From Chloroflexota bacterium (lineage in GTDB: Bacteria; Chloroflexota; UBA6077), in assembly GCA_021788565.1 (NCBI GenBank), contig JAJYKO010000050.1, forward strand, positions 1 to 13,393: a stretch of 13,393 nt of DNA, in the 5' to 3' direction. The position numbers were made by a program, and so were the translations under genes. Position 1 is the first letter of the stretch. Every line of letters begins with the position of its first letter. Below the pieces are notes generated by a model that was given only the letters and a program-made list of their open reading frames with translations, was not told where the DNA came from and searched no databases. Shown one piece after another: positions 1 through 6,251 of the stretch.

Positions 1-1004
1 TCGGCTACGGCCGCGTCATCCGGGATAAGGACGGGAGTGTCGTGGCGATAGTTGAGGAGGCTGATGCGACGCCTGCTCAGCGCTCCATTACGGAGATCAA
101 CAGCGGGCTGTACTGCTTTGACGGCAATTGGATAGCCGCAAACCTGGGAAAGATCGAGAAAAGCGCCAAGGGTGAGTACTACCTAACGGACCTCGTCGCG
201 CTGGCGGTGTCGCAGCACGAGGTGGTGCGGACCGTGCAGGCCGCGGACCCTGTGGAAGTAATGGGCGTGAACGACCGGGCGCAGCTGGCTGAAGCCGAGC
301 GAGTCATGAGAGAGCGACTTTGCAGGAAGCTCATGGACTCCGGGGTTACCGTAGTTGACCCTGCGGCGACGTACGTCGGGAGGCACGTTTCCGTTGGAGC
401 CGACTCTGTCATCCATCCTGGTTCTCACCTCGGGGGCCGCACGGTGATCGGCGAACGGTGCGAGATCGGACCGAACTCCATAATAGAGGACTCCGTGGTC
501 GGGAATGGTTGTTCGGTGTTGGCTTCCATGCTGGAGCGGTGTCGGATCGCGGATGGGGTGAGCATAGGTCCATTCTCTCACCTCCGACCGGGTGCGGTGA
601 TCGCCACAGGGGCGAAGATCGGCAACTATGCCGAGGTGAAGAACAGCACGGTGGGCGAAGGGGTGCAGATGCACCACTTCAGCTATCTCGGAGATGCCGA
701 GGTCGGTGGGGGCACCAACGTCGGCGCGGGGACGATCACCTGCAACTTCGACGGGCGGACGCGCAAGAAGTACCGGACCAGAATCGGCAAGGACGTCTTT
801 CTGGGAAGCGATACCCTGCTTCGCGCCCCGGTGGAATTGGGCGACGGGGCGCAAACGGGTGCTGGCTCGGTGGTGACGAAGAACGTCCCGGCCGGAGCGC
901 TGGCGGTCGGCGTACCGGCGCGGATCAGGCAGATCGAGCGCGGCAACGAAGACCCCGAGAGGGTGGAAACGGATCGGCAGGGGGGAGTTCAACGTGGAAG
1001 CTAG
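1..1004 (+). CDS. glmU: Bifunctional GlmU (GlcNAc-1-P uridyltransferase / GlcN-1-P acetyltransferase), 5' truncated
   Basis: The reading frame is open from base 3 and ends at TAG 1002-1004, giving 333 visible residues; the start lies outside the window. The enzyme acetylates glucosamine-1-phosphate with acetyl-CoA and then transfers UMP from UTP, giving UDP-GlcNAc for peptidoglycan in the cytoplasm. The visible part begins in the uridyltransferase domain at GYGRVIRD, followed by IVEEADA, GEYYLTDL and the VNDR motif whose Asn binds metal in the family. From about base 360 there are left-handed beta-helix hexapeptide repeats with SHLRPGA, GNYAEVKN, YLGDAEVG, GAGTITCNFDG and GSDT. The His at 675-677 aligns with the catalytic base His363 of E. 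coli GlmU. Both activities therefore look intact as far as visible. A polar tail of about 20 residues follows the helix. The last 11 bases overlap prs, as in the glmU-prs pairs of many Gram-positive bacteria. Confidence 0.96.
   Translation, partial: GYGRVIRDKDGSVVAIVEEADATPAQRSITEINSGLYCFDGNWIAANLGKIEKSAKGEYYLTDLVALAVSQHEVVRTVQAADPVEVMGVNDRAQLAEAERVMRERLCRKLMDSGVTVVDPAATYVGRHVSVGADSVIHPGSHLGGRTVIGERCEIGPNSIIEDSVVGNGCSVLASMLERCRIADGVSIGPFSHLRPGAVIATGAKIGNYAEVKNSTVGEGVQMHHFSYLGDAEVGGGTNVGAGTITCNFDGRTRKKYRTRIGKDVFLGSDTLLRAPVELGDGAQTGAGSVVTKNVPAGALAVGVPARIRQIERGNEDPERVETDRQGGVQRGS
980..996 (+). promoter_or_regulatory. Ribosome binding site and GTG start of prs inside glmU
   Basis: A G-rich Shine-Dalgarno (GGGGGAG, about 981-987) lies six to seven bases before GTG 994-996. 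It sits inside the last codons of glmU, so prs translation is probably coupled to glmU. The downstream residues MEARLQVFSGNSN match the usual start of Prs, which supports this GTG over an internal ATG. Confidence 0.7.
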
Positions 1005-1935
1005 GCTGCAGGTCTTTTCGGGCAATTCCAACGACCGGTTGGCCACTGAGATAACGGGGATCCTGGGCATCCCGCGCGGACGCGCCAGCGTAGGGATCTT
1101 CGAGGACGGCGAGACTCGCGTGAGATTGGAGGAGCACGTTCGGGGCTCGGACGTCTACGTGCTTCAGAGCCTGAGCACGCCGGTTGATCACAATATCATG
1201 GAACTCCTGCTGATGGTAGATGCCGTGCGCCGGTGTTCGGCTTCCCGGGTTACCGCCGTGGTGCCCTATCTGGCCTATGCTAAGCAGGAGAAGAAGACGG
1301 CCGGCCTCCGGGAGCCAATCTCCGCCAAATTGCTTGCCAATCTCATGGCGACCGCCGGTGTCGATCGCCTTCTCACCGTGGACCTCCACTCCGCCGCTAT
1401 CGAGGGCTTCTTCGACATACCCGTTGACCACCTCCGAATCCATGGCATGCTGGCAGGCTATTTCGAGAAGCGGGATCTTTGCGACGAGGTGGTTGTGGTC
1501 TCGCCCGACGCGGGCGGGGTGGCGAGGGCCAACGACCTGCGCGAAAGGCTGGGCGCTTCCCTCGCGATCATCTACCGGCAGGGACCTAATCGGCGGAACG
1601 GCCAGGCGCTGGAGATGGTGGGAGAGGTTGCCGGCAAGTGCGCCATCATTGTCGACGATATGATCACCACCGGAAGCACCCTTCTCTCCGCGGTGGAGGC
1701 GGTAGTGGCACGGGGCGCCAGGTCGGTATATGCATGCGCCACGCACGGCGTTTTCGCTCCAGACGTCCTGCGGGAGATCGAGCAATCTCCCATCGAGAGG
1801 GTGGTGGTCACCGACACTGTAGCCCTTCCGGCCGAGGCCCCCAGCAAACTGGACGTGCTGAGCGTTGGGCCGATGATCGCCGAATCGATACTCAGAATAC
1901 ATAAGGATATTTCGTTGAGCAGTCTCTTCAGCTAG
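994..1935 (+). CDS. prs: Class I ribose-phosphate pyrophosphokinase (PRPP synthetase), with altered catalytic-loop residues
   Basis: At 313 residues this is the normal length for class I Prs, which makes PRPP from ribose-5-phosphate and ATP for purine, pyrimidine, NAD, His and Trp synthesis. Family motifs run through the whole protein: FEDGE near residue 35, IMELLLMVDA, REPISAKLLANL, DLHS with His132 followed by GFFDIPVDHL, SPDAGGVARA, the PRPP-binding loop IVDDMITTGST (Asp221, Asp222), and the C-terminal LSVGPMIAESILRIH ending in LFS. Two usually strict stretches differ. The ATP-loop RQDRK is KQEKK (residues 97-101). The flexible catalytic loop, KRRPRPN in Bacillus subtilis, reads RQGPNRRN (195-202), with Arg in place of the catalytic Lys and Gly in place of the second catalytic Arg. 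The family assignment is secure; full activity is not. It overlaps glmU by 11 bases and is followed 35 bases later by the CBS-domain gene, so the three are probably one operon. Confidence 0.93.
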   Translation: MEARLQVFSGNSNDRLATEITGILGIPRGRASVGIFEDGETRVRLEEHVRGSDVYVLQSLSTPVDHNIMELLLMVDAVRRCSASRVTAVVPYLAYAKQEKKTAGLREPISAKLLANLMATAGVDRLLTVDLHSAAIEGFFDIPVDHLRIHGMLAGYFEKRDLCDEVVVVSPDAGGVARANDLRERLGASLAIIYRQGPNRRNGQALEMVGEVAGKCAIIVDDMITTGSTLLSAVEAVVARGARSVYACATHGVFAPDVLREIEQSPIERVVVTDTVALPAEAPSKLDVLSVGPMIAESILRIHKDISLSSLFS

Positions 1936-1970
1936 GAGAGCTGCTAGATAGGAACTGAAGTCTAGTTAAG

Positions 1971-3254
1971 ATGGAACCTAATTTATGGGCTGGCCTGGTC
2001 GCCCTACTGCTGTTGGCGGCCCTAATGGCGGCTTCGTCCGCCGCCCATGCGGCTTGGCCCAGGCTAAACAGGGCGAGGCTACGCCATCTAGCCGCGGATG
2101 ATGTGGCAGGCGCACGCCAGCTGGTGCAGCTACTTGAAGACCCCACGTCTCCTCACGCGACTCTCACGGTAGCCAACTCGGCCTGCCTTGCCCTTGCGGC
2201 AGGCCTGGGCGCTGTTCTCGATTCCTACTATCTGGCTCGTGACCCCGTTCTCTTTTACACGGCTGCCGCCATCGGCGTAGTCGCCATTCTCTGGGTGCAG
2301 CTGGCAGCATATGCGGCTGGGTCTCTGCGTCCGGAGCCAACCCTTTTCTTCTTGCTCACGCCACTTCTCACCGTTCATTTCCTTCTGCGGCCGGTGACCG
2401 GTACGCTTCGGGGGTTGACCCGGCTGATAGTTCCCGTGAATGCCCAGCAGGCGCTCGAGGGCATGTCGCAGCCGGATGAGGAGTTGAGGATGATCGTCGA
2501 CGCCGTGGAGGAGGAAGGCGCGCTCGAGGAGAAGGAGCGCGAGATGATCCACAGCATTTTCGAGATGAGCGAACTGACGGTGCGAGAGATAATGGTGCCT
2601 CGAGTTGACGTCGTGGCAGTTGAGGTCGACGAGCCATTGAGAAAGGTCCTGGATATCATCAAGGAGAGCGGTCACTCGAGAATACCTATCTACGACGAGA
2701 GCATTGACGACATCGAAGGCCTGGTCTATGCCAAGGATCTGCTCCGCCATATGGAAGCGGGATCCCTGGACGAGCCTGCCCGTGTCCTTGCCCGTCCACC
2801 GCACTTCGTTCCAGAGGCCAAGAAGGTAGACGAACTGTTGCGAGAGATGCAGCGCGATAAGGTGCACATGGCCATCGTCCTGGACGAGTACGGTGGCACC
2901 GCGGGTATCGTTACCATTGAGGACCTGCTGGAGGAGATCGTCGGCGAGATCCAGGATGAGTACGATACGGAAGAGAAGACCGTGGAGAAGGTGAGCGAGA
3001 ACGAGGCCGTCTTCGACGCCCGCGTCAGCATTCATGATGTCAGCGAGTTCCTGGGTATCTCGCTCGAGGATGGGGAATATGATACAGTGGGCGGGTTCGT
3101 TTACGACCGCCTTGGAAAGATACCCGTTGTCGGAGACGAACTCAGGGTTGACGGCCTCTGGTTGAAGGTTCTCTCCGTCTCAGGAAAGCGGATCAAGAAG
3201 GTCAGGATCCGCCTGGAGCCGGAGATGGCTGGGGAGAAAAGCCACAGCGGGTAA
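1971..3254 (+). CDS. Membrane CBS-pair protein of the CNNM/CorC_HlyC (hemolysin C-like) family
   Basis: This 427-residue protein has the standard CorC/HlyC-type layout. Four hydrophobic segments (about 5-26, 62-85, 93-117 and 123-142) form a DUF21-like membrane part. A helical linker follows, with the family sequence EEEGALEEKEREMIHSIF, then two CBS motifs. The first starts at VREIMVPR (Met208-Arg211) with HSRIPIYDESIDDIEGLVYAKDLL. The second contains HMAIVLDEYGGTAGIVTIEDLLEEIVGEI. The C-terminal CorC_HlyC domain (about 343-420) includes EYDTVGGFVYDRLGKIPVVGD. CBS pairs usually bind adenine nucleotides or Mg-ATP. Characterised relatives export or regulate Mg2+ or Co2+, and several carry the name 'hemolysin' without proof of lysis. 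ATG 1971 has only a weak Shine-Dalgarno (GGAAC, about 10 bases upstream). DUF21 is more divergent than the rest. The transport substrate cannot be read from the sequence. Confidence 0.9.
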   Translation: MEPNLWAGLVALLLLAALMAASSAAHAAWPRLNRARLRHLAADDVAGARQLVQLLEDPTSPHATLTVANSACLALAAGLGAVLDSYYLARDPVLFYTAAAIGVVAILWVQLAAYAAGSLRPEPTLFFLLTPLLTVHFLLRPVTGTLRGLTRLIVPVNAQQALEGMSQPDEELRMIVDAVEEEGALEEKEREMIHSIFEMSELTVREIMVPRVDVVAVEVDEPLRKVLDIIKESGHSRIPIYDESIDDIEGLVYAKDLLRHMEAGSLDEPARVLARPPHFVPEAKKVDELLREMQRDKVHMAIVLDEYGGTAGIVTIEDLLEEIVGEIQDEYDTEEKTVEKVSENEAVFDARVSIHDVSEFLGISLEDGEYDTVGGFVYDRLGKIPVVGDELRVDGLWLKVLSVSGKRIKKVRIRLEPEMAGEKSHSG

Positions 3255-3305
3255 GTGCGCCTGTCTGATCCCTACTCCGGCTCGCCTCTGCCCCGGTAGA
3301 TGCGC

Positions 3306-3333
3306 CGCCGCGGCATTCAGCGTTGCTGTGGCG
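3306..3333 (+). other. Hairpin in the CBS-protein/glycosidase gap
   Basis: CGCCGCGGCA (3306-3315) can pair with TGCTGTGGCG (3324-3333) over 10 bp including two G-T wobbles, with an 8-base loop. No T-run follows, so this is at best a weak or Rho-assisted 3' end of the CBS-protein transcript. I see no convincing promoter elsewhere in the 130-base gap 3255-3384. Confidence 0.3.
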
Positions 3334-3384
3334 TACCGCACCGGTCGCCAGCCCAATATAGGGAATTCCGCCTGGTAACTCATT

Positions 3385-4500
3385 GTGACACTACCTCAGA
3401 AGCTTCTTGCCGCCTTCGTGCTCTGCCTGCTGGTCGGGCTGCCGCTCTTACCTGCCCCGCCCAAGAAACCCGAAACCGTCACCACCGCAAAACGTGACTC
3501 TGTCCTCGGGGTCCACGGTCGCCTGACAGACGAGGTGGAGCAGTGGAAGATCGAGAAGAGCGCGGACATGATGGTGGAGATGGGCGCCACATGGCTCGTG
3601 GAGTACTTCCCCTGGGCCTACATCGAGCCGACCAAAGGCCAGTTCGACTGGAGCCACTCCGACATGGTGGTCAGCGCCGCGGCATCCCACGGTCTCAAGC
3701 TGATCGCTCGGCTCGACATGGTGCCGGACTGGGCGCGCCCCGCTGGGACAACGTCCAGGTATCTGGGGGAGGATCATTATGCCGACTACGCCAGCTTCGC
3801 CGCGGCTTTCGCGAAGCGCTACAGGGGACGAGTCGATGACATCGTCGTGTGGAATGAGCCGAACCTTAGCTTCGAATGGGGATACAGACCGGTCGACGCC
3901 GCGGCGTACACAGAACTTCTGAAGACAGCCTACATAGCGATAAAGAAGGCCAATCCGGACGTCTCAGTAGCGGCGGCTGGGCTTGCCCCCACCCTGGACA
4001 CCGGTCAGTGGGGGCTGGACGACCTGGACTACCTCCAGCAGATGTACGATGCCGGGGCCAGGCCGTACTTCGACAAGCTCGCGATCCACGACTACGGGTG
4101 GCGCTATCCGCCCGATGATCCTGCCGCTCCCGACAAGGTGAACTTCGCTCGTGCTGAACTGGTCAGGCAGGTAATGGTGAAGAACGGCGACGCCGGCAAG
4201 AAGGTTCTCATCACCGAGAGCGGCTGGAACGACGACCCACGCTGGACGAAGGCCGTGACCCCGGCCAAGCGGATCCAGTACTCGCTCCGGGCCGTGGACA
4301 AGGTGGAGCAGGAGTGGCCATGGGTGCAGGCGATATGTTTCTGGAACTTCCGCTTGCCTAAAGACGCCCACAACTACAACGACTACTTCACTTTCGTGAG
4401 AGTTGACTTCACGCCAAAACCGATCTATGAGGCGTTCAAGGAGCGAGCCGAGGGCCGCGCCGTGCAGACGACAACCTTGTTGGCTGGGGGTGGTGAGTGA
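3385..4500 (+). CDS. Exported clan GH-A glycoside hydrolase-like protein (GH5/GH39-like TIM barrel)
   Basis: This 371-residue protein has an N-terminal hydrophobic stretch (residues 5-22, LLAAFVLCLLVGLPLLP) acting as a signal peptide or membrane anchor, with no proper lipobox, so it probably works outside the cytoplasm. The rest resembles retaining (beta/alpha)8 glycosidases of clan GH-A. It has an early-barrel segment WLVEYFPWAYIEPTKGQFDW, WNEPN with Glu158 as the likely acid/base, and ITESGW with Glu278 as the likely nucleophile, about 120 residues apart. A late-barrel WNFR and a C-terminal PIYEAFKE are typical of cellulase/beta-xylosidase-like proteins. The substrate cannot be read from the sequence. 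GTG 3385 is the first usable start after the in-frame stop at 3376-3378 and keeps the signal peptide; its Shine-Dalgarno is poor. The stop overlaps the GTG start of the next gene, so the two are translated as a pair. The fold and class call is firm; the GH family is not. Confidence 0.85.
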   Translation: MTLPQKLLAAFVLCLLVGLPLLPAPPKKPETVTTAKRDSVLGVHGRLTDEVEQWKIEKSADMMVEMGATWLVEYFPWAYIEPTKGQFDWSHSDMVVSAAASHGLKLIARLDMVPDWARPAGTTSRYLGEDHYADYASFAAAFAKRYRGRVDDIVVWNEPNLSFEWGYRPVDAAAYTELLKTAYIAIKKANPDVSVAAAGLAPTLDTGQWGLDDLDYLQQMYDAGARPYFDKLAIHDYGWRYPPDDPAAPDKVNFARAELVRQVMVKNGDAGKKVLITESGWNDDPRWTKAVTPAKRIQYSLRAVDKVEQEWPWVQAICFWNFRLPKDAHNYNDYFTFVRVDFTPKPIYEAFKERAEGRAVQTTTLLAGGGE

Positions 4501-5339
4501 AGCGCACTCTGCCGATCATCATCGCCTTTACCCTTCTGCTGGTGTCGTCGGCCGCCGACGGCTGGGACTGGTGGACAACCCACGACGTAGAAGTCCTCAA
4601 CTTTCTCCGGCGAGCACCTGTGGTGGGTCAATCCATTGATTCTGCTATGAAGATCGACAAGCAGCGGGACCGTCTGGTGATTGCCGTGGATGCCAGCTAT
4701 CCCCCGTTCGCGTCGGTGAATCCGGACGGTACCATGGTGGGCTTCGAGGTAGATCTGGCGACGGCCCTGGGTAAGAGGCTGGCGGCCCATCCGCAGCTCG
4801 TCAACATGGACGCCGGCGACAGCCTCTTCGATGCGCTCGCCTCCAAGAAGGTGGATGCCATAATCGCCGGTCTTACCTATTACCCCGACGTGACCAGGGA
4901 CGTTGCCTATTCCGAGTCTTACTTCGAGGCGGGGCCGGTTCTTCTAGCGAAGGCCGAGCGGACGGACATCAATGGAACTCGAGACCTGACCGGCAAGAAG
5001 GTGGCTGTGGAGATGGGCAGCCTCAGCGACGACGAGGCGCATAGCCTGCAGAAGCAGATATCGGGGATTACTATCGTCAGGATGGACGACGTTGGGCAGG
5101 TGATGGCTGCCGTCGGTAACGGCAGCGTGGACGCCGTTATCGTGGACCGGCCGGAGATTCCGCCGGGATCCATGAAGAAGGAGGGTCTTCGCACCGTGGG
5201 ACCGCCGCTCCTATCGCAGCCGTACATGGTGGCCGTGCGGCGGACGGACCCCTCACTGCTCCTGGCGATCAATAAGTACCTGGAGGAAATGAAAGCCGAT
5301 GGCACGCTGGCCGCGATGCAGCGAAAGTGGTTCAATTAG
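4497..5339 (+). CDS. Family-3 extracellular solute-binding protein (amino-acid ABC-type), without neighbouring permease
   Basis: This 280-residue protein begins with a signal peptide (KR, then LPIIIAFTLLLVSSAA, residues 2-20) with no lipobox Cys, so it is likely secreted, or anchored only if uncleaved. Residues 59-280 form a SBP_bac_3 domain: RLVIAVDASYPPF, GFEVDLATALGKRL, DAIIAGLTYYPDVTRDVAYS, the second-lobe GKKVAVEMGS, VDAVIVDRPE, and a C-terminal helix ending MQRKWF. Such proteins usually deliver polar amino acids or similar small molecules to an ABC importer. No permease or ATPase gene is present here, so it may serve a distant importer or act as a sensor. About 37 residues between signal and domain (22-58) are unusual and Trp-rich (GWDWW). 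Its GTG start overlaps the TGA of the glycosidase-like gene in the sequence GTGA, which implies translational coupling. The ligand is unknown. Confidence 0.87.
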   Translation: MKRTLPIIIAFTLLLVSSAADGWDWWTTHDVEVLNFLRRAPVVGQSIDSAMKIDKQRDRLVIAVDASYPPFASVNPDGTMVGFEVDLATALGKRLAAHPQLVNMDAGDSLFDALASKKVDAIIAGLTYYPDVTRDVAYSESYFEAGPVLLAKAERTDINGTRDLTGKKVAVEMGSLSDDEAHSLQKQISGITIVRMDDVGQVMAAVGNGSVDAVIVDRPEIPPGSMKKEGLRTVGPPLLSQPYMVAVRRTDPSLLLAINKYLEEMKADGTLAAMQRKWFN

Positions 5340-5346
5340 CCTATGA

Positions 5347-5374
5347 CTGATAGCTGAGGGCTGATAGCTTGAGA
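5347..5374 (+). repeat. Tandem heptamer tract (CTGATAG type) at the trmD start
   Basis: Four consecutive 7-base units are readable: CTGATAG (5347-5353), CTGAGGG (5354-5360), CTGATAG (5361-5367) and the degenerate CTTGAGA (5368-5374). The second unit provides the GAGGG that serves as Shine-Dalgarno, and the last contains the TTG start of trmD. The same motif appears in reverse orientation between dgt and dnaG. Confidence 0.7.
5356..5371 (+). promoter_or_regulatory. Ribosome binding site and TTG start of trmD
   Basis: GAGGG (5356-5360) lies eight bases upstream of TTG 5369-5371. The protein read from this TTG begins [13 protein letters not shown], which is the canonical TrmD N-terminus. There is no ATG or GTG nearby that would preserve it, so the rare start is well supported. 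Confidence 0.75.
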
Positions 5375-6076
5375 ATCGACATCCTGACGCTCTTTCCCGG
5401 TATGTTCCGCGGGCCGTTCGATGAGAGCATCGTCAAGCGGGCGGTGGAGAGCGGCCTGCTGCAGATCGAGGTTCACAACATCCGTGACTTCGCCGAAGGG
5501 CGCCATAGAGTCGTGGACGATTACCCGTACGGCGGGGGCGCGGGGATGGTGATGAAGCCGGAGCCCATCTTCGCCGCGGTCGAGTTCGTCCGGCGGGGAG
5601 GCTCCAGGCTGGTACTGATGAGTGCCCAGGGACGGCGCTTCGATCAGGCTGCCGCCGAGAGGCTCTCGCACGTGGACCATATGGTGCTGCTATGCGGTCA
5701 CTACGAGGGAGTGGATGAAAGGGTGATCGACCATCTGGTCGACGAAGAGCTCTCCATCGGGGATTTCGTCCTTACAGGTGGCGAACTGGCCGCCATGGTG
5801 GTCTGCGATGCCGTGGCGAGGCTGATTCCAGGCGTGCTGGGGGCTGAGGAGTCGGCACAGGAAGAGTCGTTCTCGGATGGACTCCTCGAGTACCCGCAGT
5901 ACACTCGACCGCCCGAATTCAGGGGGTGGGAAGTGCCGGAGGTGCTTCTCTCTGGCAACCATGCGGTGGTTGCCACGTGGCGCCGCACCCAGAGCCTCCT
6001 GCGAACCCTGCGTCGCCGCCCCGAACTCCTCAAGCCAGGGCATTGGGAGGAGCTTCGCAAGCTGGGCCTGCTGTAG
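5369..6076 (+). CDS. trmD: tRNA (guanine-N1-)-methyltransferase TrmD
   Basis: TrmD methylates N1 of G37 next to the anticodon, using S-adenosylmethionine, and prevents +1 frameshifting. The 235-residue length and complete motif set fit the family: N-terminal [31 protein letters not shown], and the SPOUT trefoil-knot segments [12 protein letters not shown] (from Cys109) and [14 protein letters not shown] (about 130-143). The ARLIPGVLG motif has Arg151, and [15 protein letters not shown] has Asp170, equivalent to the catalytic Asp169 of the Haemophilus enzyme. The C-terminal tRNA-binding domain has [11 protein letters not shown] and ends in LRKLGLL. Translation starts at TTG within a heptamer repeat. 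Most bacteria encode trmD in a rpsP-rimM-trmD-rplS cluster; here it stands 29 bases after a solute-binding-protein gene and is followed by a repeat-rich gap, so it seems to have moved out of that operon. No promoter is evident in the 29-base gap. Confidence 0.97.
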   Translation: MRIDILTLFPGMFRGPFDESIVKRAVESGLLQIEVHNIRDFAEGRHRVVDDYPYGGGAGMVMKPEPIFAAVEFVRRGGSRLVLMSAQGRRFDQAAAERLSHVDHMVLLCGHYEGVDERVIDHLVDEELSIGDFVLTGGELAAMVVCDAVARLIPGVLGAEESAQEESFSDGLLEYPQYTRPPEFRGWEVPEVLLSGNHAVVATWRRTQSLLRTLRRRPELLKPGHWEELRKLGLL

Positions 6077-6145
6077 CCAGGGGACACGGGTCCGGGATCA
6101 GTGCCCTGTCCCCTGACCCCTGTCCCCTGACCCCTAGTCCCCTGG
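6077..6145 (+). repeat. CCCCTGA/CCCCTGT heptamer tract enclosed by a 9-bp inverted repeat
   Basis: Directly after the trmD stop, CCAGGGGAC (6077-6085) and GTCCCCTGG (6137-6145) form a perfect 9-bp inverted repeat. Between them, five consecutive 7-base units are readable: GCCCTGT (6103-6109), CCCCTGA (6110-6116), CCCCTGT (6117-6123), CCCCTGA (6124-6130) and CCCCTAG (6131-6137). GGGGACA in the left arm can also pair with any TGTCCCC unit, so alternative hairpins are possible. There is no T-run, so a terminator role is uncertain. Confidence 0.75.
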
Positions 6146-6155
6146 CCTACTTTCG

Positions 6156-6184
6156 TTGACACTGCCGGTTGCGTCGGATATCAT
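6156..6184 (+). promoter_or_regulatory. Sigma-70-type promoter for glyS
   Basis: TTGACA (6156-6161) is a perfect -35 box. After exactly 17 bases comes TATCAT (6179-6184), a 5/6 match to the -10 consensus. Transcription would begin near 6191, giving a leader of only about 58 bases before the glyS start. This is the clearest promoter in the window. Confidence 0.75.
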
Positions 6185-6197
6185 TCCGTCAGGATGG

Positions 6198-6235
6198 GAC
6201 CTTCCCGCCCGCGAAGTGGTGAGGAGGTCTTTTTT
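6198..6235 (+). terminator. Intrinsic-terminator-like hairpin in the glyS leader (candidate attenuator)
   Basis: GACCTTCCCGCC (6198-6209) pairs with GGTGAGGAGGTC (6218-6229): 12 positions with one C-A mismatch and two G-T wobbles, and an 8-base loop. Six T's follow at once (6230-6235). The hairpin lies between the promoter and the glyS ribosome binding site, so it would end transcription before the gene unless read through. The leader ahead of it (about 7 bases) is far too short for a T-box. Confidence 0.55.
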
Positions 6236-6236
6236 C

Positions 6237-6251
6237 TGAGGAGGTACTGTG
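6237..6251 (+). promoter_or_regulatory. glyS ribosome binding site, second copy of TGAGGAGGT
   Basis: AGGAGG (6239-6244) is a perfect Shine-Dalgarno, four bases before GTG 6249-6251. The same nine bases, TGAGGAGGT, occur at 6220-6228 inside the 3' arm of the upstream hairpin. The tight spacing is acceptable for a strong site; the later ATG at 6288 has no such site. Confidence 0.7.

Noticed and set aside
183..1070. Long minus-strand frames opposite glmU and prs
   Set aside because: They are antisense to clearly conserved GlmU and Prs sequences and lack recognisable motifs or ribosome binding sites.
3323..3360. TTGCTG plus AATATA as a promoter for the glycosidase-like gene
   Set aside because: The spacing of about 26 bases is too long for a sigma-70 promoter.
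5336..5374. CRISPR repeat or insertion-sequence end at the trmD heptamers
   Set aside because: The units are 7 bases, directly abutting with no spacers, and no transposase or terminal inverted repeat is nearby.
6077..6248. T-box riboswitch ahead of glyS
   Set aside because: There is no AGGGTGG-type T-box sequence and the predicted transcript leader is only about 58 bases.
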